This document shows positions 8,384-16,438 of a stretch of 64,000 nt of DNA, piece by piece. A program made the position numbers and the translations under genes. The notes under the pieces were generated by a model. The model searched no databases. It saw nothing but the letters and a program-made list of their open reading frames with translations, and had not been told where the DNA came from. This DNA is from Actinomyces massiliensis 4401292. GTDB lineage: Bacteria > Actinomycetota > Actinomycetes > Actinomycetales > Actinomycetaceae. Each line of letters begins with the position of its first letter. The stretch's first letter is position 1. The DNA is taken from contig NZ_JH711481.1 of assembly GCF_000269805.1 (NCBI RefSeq), positions 497,779-561,778 of the forward strand. The letters run 5' to 3'.

Positions 8384-9336
8384 TGCCCCTGGCCCTGGAA
8401 TCGGCCGCCGAGGACGCCATCATCATCCCGCAGAGCCCGATCCTCCTGTTCACCGTCCTCCTGCAGCCGGGGATGATGCTGCTGGCCTACCTCGTGGGCC
8501 GGCTCACCCGCCGCATCCTGCAGCGCTGGGGGACGAGCCTGTCCTCCTCCGCGGCGACGCTGACGGCGCTGCTGGGCCTATGGGGCGGCCTGGCGCTGGG
8601 GGCCTGGCTCTTCGACGAGGACTACCTGTGGGCGACACGCCTGCTCATCTGCGCCGTCGCCACCGCCGTCGGGGTCATCGTCCTGACCTCCGCCGTCGCC
8701 GCCTGGTTGCAGCACGAGCCCGAGCTCGAGCCGATCGCCGAGGCCGCCCGCCGCGGGGAGTCCGAGCGCCTGGAGTTCAAGTCCTCCGCGCGCGTGAATC
8801 TGCGCACCGGCAAGCGCGACGACGCCATGGAGACCATCGCCGCCAAGACGGTGGCCGCCTTCCTCAACTCCCGCGGCGGCACCCTGCTGCTCGGGGTCGA
8901 CGACGCCGGCCGCCTGATCGGCCTGGGCCCGGACTACACGACCCTGCGCCATGAGGATGCCGACCGCTACGAGCTCTTCCTGCGCGACCTGTGGCGCACC
9001 CGCCTGGGAGCGAACGCCGCAGTGCTGCCGCGCCTGGATTTCGCCCCGGCCGACGACGGCGAGGGCGACGTCTGCCGAGTCACCGTGCCGCCCTCGCCGG
9101 TGCCCGTCTACCTGTCCGGTCCCAAGGGCAAGGGCGGGCGCGAGCTGTGGGTGCGGGCCGGCAACTCCACCCAGCGCCTCGAGGTCGATGACGCCATCGC
9201 CTACGTGACTCAGCGCTGGCCTCACACGGTGCGCCCCTCGCTGCGCAGCCGGATAGGCACCTACCTGCTCTACCACCGCCGCCCGGCCGGAGCATCGGCC
9301 GATGGTGACCGAACTTCGGGTCGGCTCCTCGGCTAG
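8380..9336 (+). CDS. Membrane protein with AlbA_2 (Schlafen-type) domain
   Basis: 318 residues; start at GTG 8380 or ATG 8383, both touching the luxS stop. The first ~115 residues hold three probable membrane helices (around [37 protein letters not shown] and [15 protein letters not shown]). From about residue 122 comes an AlbA_2/Schlafen-AAA_4 domain: [11 protein letters not shown], then [19 protein letters not shown] and [11 protein letters not shown]. This domain is usually part of putative transcriptional regulators or nucleic-acid enzymes with ATPase or nuclease activity; here it is tethered to the membrane and has no C-terminal winged helix. The translational overlap with luxS is noteworthy but gives no function by itself. 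Confidence 0.75.
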   Translation: MMPLALESAAEDAIIIPQSPILLFTVLLQPGMMLLAYLVGRLTRRILQRWGTSLSSSAATLTALLGLWGGLALGAWLFDEDYLWATRLLICAVATAVGVIVLTSAVAAWLQHEPELEPIAEAARRGESERLEFKSSARVNLRTGKRDDAMETIAAKTVAAFLNSRGGTLLLGVDDAGRLIGLGPDYTTLRHEDADRYELFLRDLWRTRLGANAAVLPRLDFAPADDGEGDVCRVTVPPSPVPVYLSGPKGKGGRELWVRAGNSTQRLEVDDAIAYVTQRWPHTVRPSLRSRIGTYLLYHRRPAGASADGDRTSGRLLG

Positions 9337-9392
9337 CGGCGCCGACCAGCGCGTCCTGTCGGCCAGCGCGTCCAACGTCGACTGCGGTCTGC

Positions 9393-9484
9393 AACGTGAA
9401 CGTACCTTTCTCCCGTCCTTCTGACTTCTATCCCCAGAAGGATGGGAGAAAGGTACGTTGATACTGCAAAGGTACGTTCATGTT
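9393..9484. repeat. Three-arm hairpin element, copy 1
   Basis: Left arm 9399-9423 pairs with right arm 9435-9459 over 25 bp with one G-U wobble and an 11-nt loop. After 8 bases, a third arm at 9468-9484 can pair with 9393-9409 instead (17 bp, one wobble). The same design, with different outer sequence, recurs at 47122-47203. It lies in a convergent gap and could act as a terminator or switch. Confidence 0.75.
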
Positions 9485-9627
9485 CCGTCGTGTCCTGAGC
9501 GGGCGCCCGGACGCTGCGCCCGCTCAGGCGGGATCCGCCTCTGCCGTGCGCGACGGCTCTTCTACAAGCTCTCATGCCCGCACCCCACCAACGACGCACC
9601 CCACCACCCCACCTACCGGCACAACCT

Positions 9628-9698
9628 CTTGCTACGCTCTTTTGCCCCTTACCACGCTCCTTCTCCTCGTACAGTAAGGAGCGAAGGGGCGTAGTAAG
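9628..9698. repeat. Imperfect inverted repeat
   Basis: CTTGCTACGC (9628-9637) mirrors GCGTAGTAAG (9689-9698) with one mismatch, and inner blocks CCCCTT and CGCTCCTT also match their counterparts, interrupted by two bulges. It may be the terminator of the leftward remnants or a decayed repeat copy. Confidence 0.4.
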
Positions 9699-9782
9699 CG
9701 CCAAGGGTCCTCAGTAAGTCGCCGCTCTCGCTTCTTGCGATAGAACTTCTCGCGCAGGGACTCGACGCGGTCCTCCTAACTT

Positions 9783-10085
9783 CTACTTGCACTCCTGGCG
9801 GCGCTCCTCGTGCAGCACCCGGGCGGCCCCAAGCTCGGTGAGGACCCGGGCGGCCTCGAGCCGCAGGACCTGACCGCCCAGCGGGGCGACGTCGTCGTCG
9901 AGCACTTCGGCGGCGTACTCCTCGACCTCGGCGAGGATGGCGGTGCCCGCGGGCAGCCGCCTGCTGAGCTCGCCAATGGCGGACTCGGAGCGATCGACGC
10001 GGTTGGCCGAAGCCGCCGATCAGGGAGCCCGCGCCCCATCCCAGCAGCACGCCCAGCGTGCCTCCCAGAATGCGGAACGGCCCAC
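9783..10085 (-). pseudogene. Remnant of DUF1269-like small membrane protein
   Basis: Two frames give the C-terminal half of a protein: ILGGTLGVLLGWGAGSLIGG (glycine-rich membrane segment), then, after a frameshift near 10010, NRVDRSESAIGELSRRL and LPAGTAILAEVEEYAAEV up to a TAG at 9783-9785. This layout, a glycine-rich helix followed by an amphipathic 'LPAGTxxLxxxVEE' block, resembles DUF1269-type stress proteins. The 5' end is missing, replaced by the next remnant. It is not functional. Confidence 0.5.
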
Positions 10086-10091
10086 CGCCCC

Positions 10092-10475
10092 TCACGCGGC
10101 CGCCGGTTCGCGCCGCAGCACGGCCAATGACGTGGCCCGGCCGCTGGAGTCCGCGGTTCCCAGCATGACGCCGCTGAGGGCGGAGTCGAGCACCGTGGCC
10201 GGCAGGACCCCGGCAATGCCGCTGGGAACGCTGGGAACGCTGGGTCCGCCGGAAGCACCGACCGCCAGAACCCACACGGCCTGGGCCGCCAGGGCCAGGA
10301 GCGAGATCGCGCTCGCCCCGCGCGCACCGAGAGCGGCCATGAGGGCGGCATGGAGCACCGTCATCGCCAACGCCCCTACCAGGAGCAGCCCACCCACGAC
10401 CCACACGTTGCCGAACCGCACGCCCGCCAGCGCCACCGCCCCGGCCAGCGCCACCGCCTGGACCACGGCCAGCAC
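10092..10475 (-). pseudogene. C-terminal fragment of YhgE/Pip-like membrane protein
   Basis: An open frame of 127 codons with three or four hydrophobic helices (AVVQAVALAGAVALAG, VVGGLLLVGALAMTVLHAAL, ASAISLLALAAQAVWVLAV) and the pattern LPATVLDSALSGVMLG. This is like the last membrane segments of YhgE/Pip (phage infection protein) exporters, which are over 600 residues. No large periplasmic domain or proper N-terminus is present and the frame runs out of phase into another remnant, so I call it a fragment. The VPSVPS stretch comes from a 9-bp repeat. Confidence 0.5.
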
Positions 10476-10481
10476 CTAGAA

Positions 10482-10605
10482 GTGTCCAAAACGGAGGGGA
10501 TTAGAGCCGGGCGCTGACGCACCTTCCGGGCGAAACCGCGGATTCAAGCGCCAGAAGGACACCACCCCGATGCCCAACGCTCCTGATCTCCTCCGTTTTG
10601 GACAC
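10482..10605. repeat. Inverted-repeat element, 124 bp, copy 1
   Basis: The ends are GTGTCCAAAACGGAGG... and its inverse, 20 of 21 positions matching. A second element with the same ends lies at 16563-16684, but the ~80-bp interiors are unrelated in sequence. Both copies sit between divergent gene starts. It is MITE-like; no target duplication is visible. Confidence 0.8.
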
Positions 10606-10679
10606 CAATCCACCCTCCAAGCACCCTCCAGGCCGCTTCAAGGGCTGCGCGAGCCGCCGTTGAGCGTAGGCTCTTCGTC

Positions 10680-11447
10680 ATGAACCCGGTCATGAGCGCT
10701 GCAGACCTCGCCCGCCCGGTCGTCACCCTTGTCTCCTGCGCCATGGACGAGGAGGTCCGACCCTTCCTGGATGCTCTGCCCGAGCGCGAAGGCGCCGACC
10801 CCATCGCACTGCTCGGCCGTGCCAAGGCCTGGCGGCTGCAACTTCCCGGCGAGGAGGACCGCGAGCTGGTCCTGGTGCGCAGCGGCATCGGTCTGGTGGC
10901 GGCGACGAGCGCCTTGACGGCCGCCCTCGCTCAGGTGCGGCCCGATGCCATCATCTCGGCCGGAACCACGGGCGGCCTGGGGCGCGAGATCGAGGTCGGG
11001 GATGTGTGCGCCTCGACCGCCCTGGCCTACACCGATGCCGATGCGACCGCCTTCGGCTATGCGCCCGGTCAGACGCCCGGGCAGCCGGAGTCCTTCAGCG
11101 GCGATGCCGTCCTGCTGGAGCGACTGGGGCACGTGGGGCCGCAGGCGCTGCGGGGGGCCACGGCGTCATCAGGCGCAGCCGCCTTCCACGCGGGCCGGAT
11201 GCTGGCTGGAAACTCCTTCGTGACGGCGGCGAATGTGGGCGCCACGAGGGAGACGTTCCCCGACGCGCTCAGCACGGACATGGAGTCGACAGCTCTGGCG
11301 CAGGTGGCCGTGGGCGCCGGCATCCCCTTCGTCTCGGTCCGGGGCGTGTCCGACCTGTGCGGGCCCGAGGCCGGCCAAGACTTCCACATCGCCGCCGAGG
11401 AGGCGGCCGCCCGCAGCGCTGCCGTCGTACTGGCGCTCTTGAGCTGA
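10680..11447 (+). CDS. mtnN: 5'-methylthioadenosine/S-adenosylhomocysteine nucleosidase
   Basis: 255 residues; a second ATG at 10692 is also possible and neither has a clear RBS. The enzyme removes adenine from MTA and SAH, giving S-ribosylhomocysteine for LuxS. Family signatures are visible: an acidic residue in SCAMDEEV near the N-terminus, RSGIGLVAATSAL, GTTGGLGREIEVGDV, the substrate-binding MES in STDMESTALAQVA and, at the end, VRGVSDL with the catalytic Asp. A short insertion around residues 130-155 is more variable. With luxS at 7838 it forms the two-step AI-2/SAH recycling route, although the genes are separated by remnants and repeats. Futalosine hydrolase is a related alternative but less likely. 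Confidence 0.85.
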   Translation: MNPVMSAADLARPVVTLVSCAMDEEVRPFLDALPEREGADPIALLGRAKAWRLQLPGEEDRELVLVRSGIGLVAATSALTAALAQVRPDAIISAGTTGGLGREIEVGDVCASTALAYTDADATAFGYAPGQTPGQPESFSGDAVLLERLGHVGPQALRGATASSGAAAFHAGRMLAGNSFVTAANVGATRETFPDALSTDMESTALAQVAVGAGIPFVSVRGVSDLCGPEAGQDFHIAAEEAAARSAAVVLALLS

Positions 11448-11670
11448 GACGATCCGCGCCTAGCCACGGCCCGGCCTCCCGCTCCCGCTCTCGCCACCGG
11501 ATGGCCGCAGGTACAAGATCCCGGAGAACAAGTCGGCTCGGTCCAGCTCCGCTCCACCGGACGGCCGCGCCGAGGCGGAATGAGCCGGGAAGGCCCAGAA
11601 GCAGAATCAGCCGTGGCCCCACTACGGTTCGCTAGGCTTGCGGCATGAGCGCTGAGCTTGGACGCCTGCT

Positions 11671-12795
11671 GTGGAGGGTTTCAGGTCGATTCGTCGTGTC
11701 GATCTGGACCTGACCACCGATGTCACAGTGCTCATCGGCGCCAACGGCTCGGGCAAGTCGAATTTGGTCAGCGCCCTGGAGTTGGTCTCGCGCATCTGGG
11801 ACGACTCCTTCCAGGAGTACCTGCGCAGGCGCGGCGGGGTGGACAACCTCCTCTTCGAGGACGATGAGGGGACTGCTGAGCGCATCCTCATCGAAATGAT
11901 GTCGGAGTTCGATGAGGGGAATTGTCGCAATGGCTACCGGGTGACGCTCCGGGAGGACGACTGGGATGAGTCGGGACAATCCCAGCTCCACGAGTGGCTT
12001 CTCTTCCAGGCCGGTCGGAATCGGGACAAGCCTTATGACGAGAATCTCGGTTCCGGAACGCGCAGCCGCGTTCCCAGATTCGCACAGCCCGAGGCCTCTG
12101 GCAGGCTTCACAACTTCGCCGCCTACGTGCGCCCCATCCTGGAGGGCTGCCGTGTCTTCCACTTCGACGACGTCTCGAGCAATGCCCCGGTCAAGGGGCG
12201 CTCGACCGTGGGCGACGACATCACCCTGCGATCGGACGCCGAGAATATCGCCGCCTACCTGTTGCGCGTGCGCGACGAGCACCCTCAGCATTACCGGCGC
12301 ATTGTCTCGGCCATCCGCCGCGTCACCCCTTTCTTCGATGATTTCGTACTGGTGCCCAATGCTGCGGAGCGGATTCGACTGCGCTGGAAGCAGCGCGGGC
12401 TGGACCGAACCTTCATGGCCCATGAGGCCAGCGATGGAACCCTGCGCTTTATCTGCCTGGCCACGCTGCTGCTGGGGCCCGATCTTCCGGCGACCGTGGT
12501 CCTGGACGAACCGGGGCTCGGGCTCCACCCGGCGGCCATCGGCCTGCTGGCGGAGATGGCCCATGTCGCCGGCCGAAACGGGCACAGGGTGATCCTGGCG
12601 ACCCAATCGGTGCCGTTGCTGTCTCATTTCGACTTGGACGCGATCGTGATGCTGGACCGGGACAATGGCGCCACGGTGGCGAGCCGCTCCGATCAGGAGG
12701 AGCTTGAGGCCTTCTTGGACGACTACTCGACCGGCACTCTGTGGGAGATGAATCTGCTGGGCGGTCGTCCGGCGCGCGAGAGCGTCCAGTCATGA
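11671..12795 (+). CDS. AAA family ATPase (RecF/OLD-like, AAA_21)
   Basis: 374 residues from GTG 11671. It has an SMC/RecF-type ATPase head: FRSIRRVDLDL, Walker A GANGSGKS (near residue 30), a long helical/insert middle, a signature-like region around ASDGTLRFICLATLLL, Walker B TVVLDEPGLGLHP and the H-loop ILATQSVPLLSHF. No TOPRIM nuclease domain follows, so it is a stand-alone ATPase. An ATG at 11645, one frame off, would give MSAELGRLL before VEGFRSI, as expected for the family; one base is probably missing near 11669, so the natural N-terminus is disturbed. Such orphan ATPases are often defence or DNA-repair related. Confidence 0.75.
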   Translation: MEGFRSIRRVDLDLTTDVTVLIGANGSGKSNLVSALELVSRIWDDSFQEYLRRRGGVDNLLFEDDEGTAERILIEMMSEFDEGNCRNGYRVTLREDDWDESGQSQLHEWLLFQAGRNRDKPYDENLGSGTRSRVPRFAQPEASGRLHNFAAYVRPILEGCRVFHFDDVSSNAPVKGRSTVGDDITLRSDAENIAAYLLRVRDEHPQHYRRIVSAIRRVTPFFDDFVLVPNAAERIRLRWKQRGLDRTFMAHEASDGTLRFICLATLLLGPDLPATVVLDEPGLGLHPAAIGLLAEMAHVAGRNGHRVILATQSVPLLSHFDLDAIVMLDRDNGATVASRSDQEELEAFLDDYSTGTLWEMNLLGGRPARESVQS

Positions 12796-12861
12796 TGCGA
12801 TTAATCCTCTAATACCAAAGACGAATTCACACATCCCGCCCCTTCATTTCTTTGGATTTAA

Positions 12862-13545
12862 CTACCCGTCTGCACGCTCATTTACCCATTGTTGTATATA
12901 CGAATGCACAATAAGGTAACTCATCAATGCAACAACGCCTTCAAATAACACTAGAATCAAAACCCCAGATTTTACATTCTCCGCCCCCACGAACGATGCC
13001 GCAGCAGAAACAATTAGCACAAATACAGATATAGTCAATCCGAGCAGAAAATTCTGTGAAAAATTGCCTTCGAGACAAAAACGAACATCAATATTCGTGG
13101 ACCCTATGCGAATTCCTCCTAATTCGAACTGGCGCATTATAAGTTTCTTCTCCCGATACAGCCGTACGGAGAAAAACATACACAACGTCGTCACCAAGAA
13201 CCCGATAATAAAATTTGAAATCGGTAACGTCGGGGAACGACGACAGGCCTCATAAAATATTACAATAGGAAAAACTGACGCAAGGACCATCAGGGCCACA
13301 AAATACCCGACGGGTACACGATCGTCAGCCACTAAATATCCTTGATTCTGCAATTTCATTCGAACAAGCGCATCGCGCCGAGAAGTATCCCTTTCAGAAT
13401 CGAGCATAGAAGATAACCACTCAACTTTGCGACGAGCTCGTGATCCTGCGGTTAAACTGCGTACTATCCCAACAATCACGCCAGTAGAAGTAATCGTCGA
13501 AGTCGACACTAACAAAACATTCGCATCCGCCGGCAACCAATTCAC
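12862..13545 (-). CDS. Hypothetical membrane protein of low-GC island
   Basis: 227 residues from GTG 13545. Hydropathy by eye: an N-terminal segment (VSTSTITSTGVIVGIV), two helices near the middle (VGYFVALMVLASVFPIVIFY and FIIGFLVTTLCMFFSV) and two near the end (FLLGLTISVFVLIVSAAA and GVLILVLFEGVVALMSYLIV). Between them are cytoplasmic basic stretches. I do not recognise the family. Base composition is clearly lower in GC than both neighbours and codon use includes many A/T-ending codons, so it is probably transferred DNA. The start has no convincing RBS. Confidence 0.6.
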   Translation of the reverse strand: MNWLPADANVLLVSTSTITSTGVIVGIVRSLTAGSRARRKVEWLSSMLDSERDTSRRDALVRMKLQNQGYLVADDRVPVGYFVALMVLASVFPIVIFYEACRRSPTLPISNFIIGFLVTTLCMFFSVRLYREKKLIMRQFELGGIRIGSTNIDVRFCLEGNFSQNFLLGLTISVFVLIVSAAASFVGAENVKSGVLILVLFEGVVALMSYLIVHSYIQQWVNERADG

Positions 13546-13823
13546 ACAACTACGATATCAAACCTGGCAAGCAAGCTACGCGCAAACCACACACCACTCC
13601 CAATCTTTCATACATCCTCTCCCCATTCGCAATTCGCACCAACAGCGAAGCCGCCATAGAACAGGCCATCAGCCCGCAGCCCCGCCTCGATATTCGACCG
13701 CTGCCCCGTCTTCGCGGCTTGGTGGGAGGACCTTCTGGCCTGACGGAACCAACCGGTGTCAATCGGCTCCTTCTCGCGGCCCCGCCCGCCGGACCGCCCA
13801 GGCCCCCGCCGGACCGCCCAGGA

Positions 13824-14126
13824 TCAGTCGTCGAACTCGGAGACAACGGTGTAGATGCCGGTGCCGGGCGTCGCAATGGCGGCGGTGCGTCTGGCGTACT
13901 CCGCGGCGGCGGGGTCCGCCTGTGTCGCTCTCACGTCATCGGCGCTCCTCCAGCGAGCGATGTTGACGATACGACTCTTGTCATCGCTGGCGAGGAGCGT
14001 GACCGAGATGAATCCGGGCCGCTTGGAGATGACCCGCTCGGTGCCCTCATTCAGGATGCTGATCACCTCCTGCTGCTTGGACGGGTCGACGTCGATGACA
14101 TTGATGAACGTGACGGGACTGGTCAT
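13824..14126 (-). CDS. Antibiotic biosynthesis monooxygenase (ABM) domain protein
   Basis: 100 residues from ATG 14126, behind GAAAGGAAAACGGGAG. It is a single ABM ferredoxin-like domain: FINVIDVDPSKQQEVISIL, then RVISKRPGFISVTLLASDD and IVNIARWRSADDVRATQ. ABM proteins are small dimeric oxygenases or heme-degrading/ligand-binding proteins; no heme-ligand residue can be assigned. The frame stays open upstream to 14357 but that part looks non-coding. It faces a decayed sigma-factor gene, with which ABM or CMD genes are often paired. Confidence 0.85.
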   Translation of the reverse strand: MTSPVTFINVIDVDPSKQQEVISILNEGTERVISKRPGFISVTLLASDDKSRIVNIARWRSADDVRATQADPAAAEYARRTAAIATPGTGIYTVVSEFDD

Positions 14127-14208
14127 CTCCCGTTTTCCTTTCTCATGGTGCTTCTCATGGTTCGCGTTTTTCCTCCGTGATCGGCGCCCGGAATACGCAT
14201 CCGACCCC

Positions 14209-14519
14209 ATGAGCGGGCCATCGCCCGGCTCCGCGAAGAAGACAACGCAGCCCGGCGAACTGTCAGCCGGATCGATCACCGACGGGGGCGGCCTCGTCTC
14301 CACAGTCCTCGATCCCGTATCCGCTGCCGACGCCGTAGCGCGCTTTTTCGTGGGCATCTGGGCATCTCTGCGCGCCAGCCCGACCTCGCGATACGGGACG
14401 AGCGGGTCAACAGCCGGCCGGGCCTTGTCGCCACCGGCTCAGGGAGTGTTCTGGCCATCATCAGCCTGACTCTTGAGGGCGGCAGGATCTATCGCATCCA
14501 GGACGGCCAGAAACCCTAA
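14209..14519 (+). pseudogene. C-terminal remnant of SigJ-like ECF sigma factor
   Basis: Two frames join to give the SnoaL-like C-terminal domain of a SigJ/ECF41-type sigma factor: SITDGGGLVSTVLDPVSAAD, AVARFFVGIWAS, a frameshift near 14370, PDLAIRDERVNSRPGLV and VLAIISLTLEGGRIYRIQDG, then a stop at 14519. The DNA-binding sigma2 and sigma4 regions are absent. In intact genes this domain senses small molecules and controls an adjacent oxidoreductase, which may explain the neighbouring ABM gene. Confidence 0.65.
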
Positions 14520-14626
14520 GAAACTCTCGGCATGGAAATCAGGGGCAGCTTCATGAACACCGAACGCCGCAACCGGGCACGAGACCAGGCACTACCCGCC
14601 TCAGCCGAACATGAGGCCGGCGTTCA

Positions 14627-14986
14627 TCAACTCCTGGCGGCCTTAGGCTCCTGAGGCACGAAGGCCGAGACCGGGGCTTTCTCGCCCCACGCGCACATGG
14701 CGTCAAGAACCGGCTGCAGCTGCCGCCCGAGGTCAGTCAGCTCGTAGACGACCCGGGGCGGCACCTCGGCATAGGCGCGGCGGATCACGATGCCGCGGGA
14801 CTCGAAGAGCCGGAGCCGGTTGGTCAGGGTGTGGGCGCTGATCCCCGGCAGGGCCTCGCGCAGCTCCCCGAAGCGCCGGGGTCCGTGGAGGAGCTCGCGC
14901 ACGATCAGCGTCGCCCACGGCCCGTCGAACAGCAGCAGGAATCGGGCGACCCCGCACTCCGGAAGATCCACCTCATTCACGGGCAT
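14627..14986 (-). CDS. HxlR-type winged-helix regulator
   Basis: 119 residues. It shows the HxlR pattern: CGVARFLLLFDGPWATLIVR, ELLHGPRRFGELREALPGIS, AHTLTNRLRLFESRGIV and the basic wing RRAYAEVPPRVVYELT, followed by a dimer helix LGRQLQPVLDAMCAWG. A Cys near position 11 and one near the end may be redox or quinone sensors, as in QorR/YodB relatives. It is divergent from an NmrA-like reductase, and the 59-bp gap holds an inverted repeat TGGTGC-N7-GCACCA, so autoregulation and control of the reductase are likely. Confidence 0.9.
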   Translation of the reverse strand: MPVNEVDLPECGVARFLLLFDGPWATLIVRELLHGPRRFGELREALPGISAHTLTNRLRLFESRGIVIRRAYAEVPPRVVYELTDLGRQLQPVLDAMCAWGEKAPVSAFVPQEPKAARS

Positions 14987-15008
14987 GCACTCTATCCCAT
15001 TAGTGCAG

Positions 15009-15037
15009 TTGACGTAACTGGTGCTGTATATGCACCA
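15009..15037 (+). promoter_or_regulatory. Operator/promoter between HxlR and NmrA genes
   Basis: TTGACG (15009-15014) could be a -35 box. TGGTGC (15019-15024) and GCACCA (15032-15037) form an inverted repeat with a 7-bp spacer containing TGTATAT. Its position just before the reductase start suits repression by the HxlR protein. Confidence 0.55.
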
Positions 15038-15045
15038 ATAGAGCC

Positions 15046-15936
15046 ATGAGTTACATCATCCATGGCGCAACAGGCGCCCAAGGCTCACCCGTCCTGTCCG
15101 CCCTGACCGCTGCGAGCGCGCCCGCTGTGGCGGCAGTCCGCAACCCCGACACCGTTCCCGACGGCGTCCAGGCGCTGGCGGTCGACCTCTCGTCCGCCGC
15201 TTCCCTCATCCCCGCCTATGAGGGTGCCGAAGGCGTATTCGTCCACCTGCCCATGGGGCCTCCCGAGGCCGCGGGCGCTCAGGCACGGGCCGTCGTCGAG
15301 GCGGTTGAGCAGGCTCGCCCCGATCGCGTGGTGATCTCCGCCAGCGGGCAGATCGTCGACCAGCCGGACTCACCGCTGCAGGTGCCCGACGACAGCCCCA
15401 TCATGACGCTCATCCATGGAGTGATGCGCAGCGGCATCCCCACCGCTGTCGTTGCCCCGCGCCTGTACCTGGAGAATCTGCTCCTGCCTGTCGTCATCGG
15501 CCCTGCGCGCGAGGAGGGCGTCCTGCGCTATCCGCTGCCCGCCTCGTTCCCGGTCTCGTGGAGCTCGCACCTGGATGTCGCCGACGTCGTCGTCCGCCTA
15601 CTCACCGATGCCCGCCCCATCGGCGTCACGGGCTCGGCCGGCACGGCCGGCACAGTTTCGATCGGGCACCTGCCGGGACTGACGGGTCCCGACCTCGCCG
15701 CCGCCCTCTCCGCTCATCTGGACCGCGACGTCCACTTCGAGGCCATCTCACCCGAGGAGTTCGGCGAGCTCATCACACCGCTCTTCGGCGCTGCCGCGAT
15801 GCCGGTAGTGGAGTTATATAGAGCCCTCAACGCACAGACCGGAAGCGTCATCGACCGGAGCACCAGCGCCCAGCGACTTCTGGAGATCAGTCCGCGCCCG
15901 GTCGGGCAGTGGCTCCTCGCAGAGCTATCGGTGTAA
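15046..15936 (+). CDS. NmrA-like NAD(P)-binding reductase
   Basis: 296 residues, atypical short-chain dehydrogenase fold. The Rossmann glycine motif is GATGAQGSPV (residues 7-16), followed by AAVRNP and a second strand AVDLSSAAS. The central region has VVISASG, and the substrate side has HGVMRSGIPTAVVAPRLYLEN, a typical NmrA/QOR2 feature. QOR2-type members reduce quinones with NADPH; NmrA members only bind the cofactor as sensors. Pairing with a divergent HxlR regulator is the classic arrangement for quinone or electrophile detoxification. Confidence 0.85.
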   Translation: MSYIIHGATGAQGSPVLSALTAASAPAVAAVRNPDTVPDGVQALAVDLSSAASLIPAYEGAEGVFVHLPMGPPEAAGAQARAVVEAVEQARPDRVVISASGQIVDQPDSPLQVPDDSPIMTLIHGVMRSGIPTAVVAPRLYLENLLLPVVIGPAREEGVLRYPLPASFPVSWSSHLDVADVVVRLLTDARPIGVTGSAGTAGTVSIGHLPGLTGPDLAAALSAHLDRDVHFEAISPEEFGELITPLFGAAAMPVVELYRALNAQTGSVIDRSTSAQRLLEISPRPVGQWLLAELSV

Positions 15937-16108
15937 TGCCGCCAGACCGCCAGAGGACCGCCTCGCTAAACGACTGATGCGCGGGGTGTTCGGCCAGTTC
16001 GTGCGACCGGGGCACGGGTGGAACGCAGACGGAACTGCGAGGTCCGAGCCTTCGAGTCCGCCCGCCCTACTGACGTGCATCTGGAGACTACCGGCGCAGA
16101 ATTCAGCC

Positions 16109-16438
16109 TCAGCAGGCACCGCCGTCGGCGCCTTCGCCCCGCCGCAGGCGGGTCTCGACGCGCTCGACCTTGGCGGTCATCTGGCCGGTCCAACCAGGGC
16201 GGATATCCGCCTTGAGAACGAGCGCTACGCGCGGGCTCACCTCCGCCACCGCCTCACAGGCGGCCTTGACCACTGCCATGCACTCATCCCACTCGCCCTC
16301 GATGGTGGTGAACATGGAGGTCGTTTCGCACGGCAGGCCGGAGTCGCGCACAACGCGCACGGCACGCGCCACGGCCTCGGAGACCGAGCCGTCGGGCGCG
16401 TCGGAAGTGGTCGGGGAGACGGAGAAGGCCACGAGCAT
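16109..16438 (-). CDS. Thiamine-binding protein (MTH1187/YkoF, DUF77)
   Basis: 109 residues of ferredoxin-like fold: MLVAFSVSPTTSDAPDGSVS, a helix AVARAVRVVRDSGLPCE, TTSMFTTIEGEWDECMAVV and a final strand VSPRVALVLKADIRPG. The N-terminal FSVSPT and the MFTTIEGEWDE region are the signature of this family, whose members bind thiamine or its precursors and form tetramers; the physiological role is unclear. It is a single gene, and no THI-box riboswitch was seen before it. Confidence 0.85.
   Translation of the reverse strand: MLVAFSVSPTTSDAPDGSVSEAVARAVRVVRDSGLPCETTSMFTTIEGEWDECMAVVKAACEAVAEVSPRVALVLKADIRPGWTGQMTAKVERVETRLRRGEGADGGAC

Noticed and set aside
13787-13826. Short GC-rich direct repeat (CCGCCGGACCGCCCAGG twice)
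   Set aside because: Only two units, local, at the end of the ABM gene; probably simple slippage.
13855-14469. Plus-strand frame of 204 codons across the ABM gene
   Set aside because: The first part is antisense to the ABM gene; only its last part matches the sigma-factor remnant.
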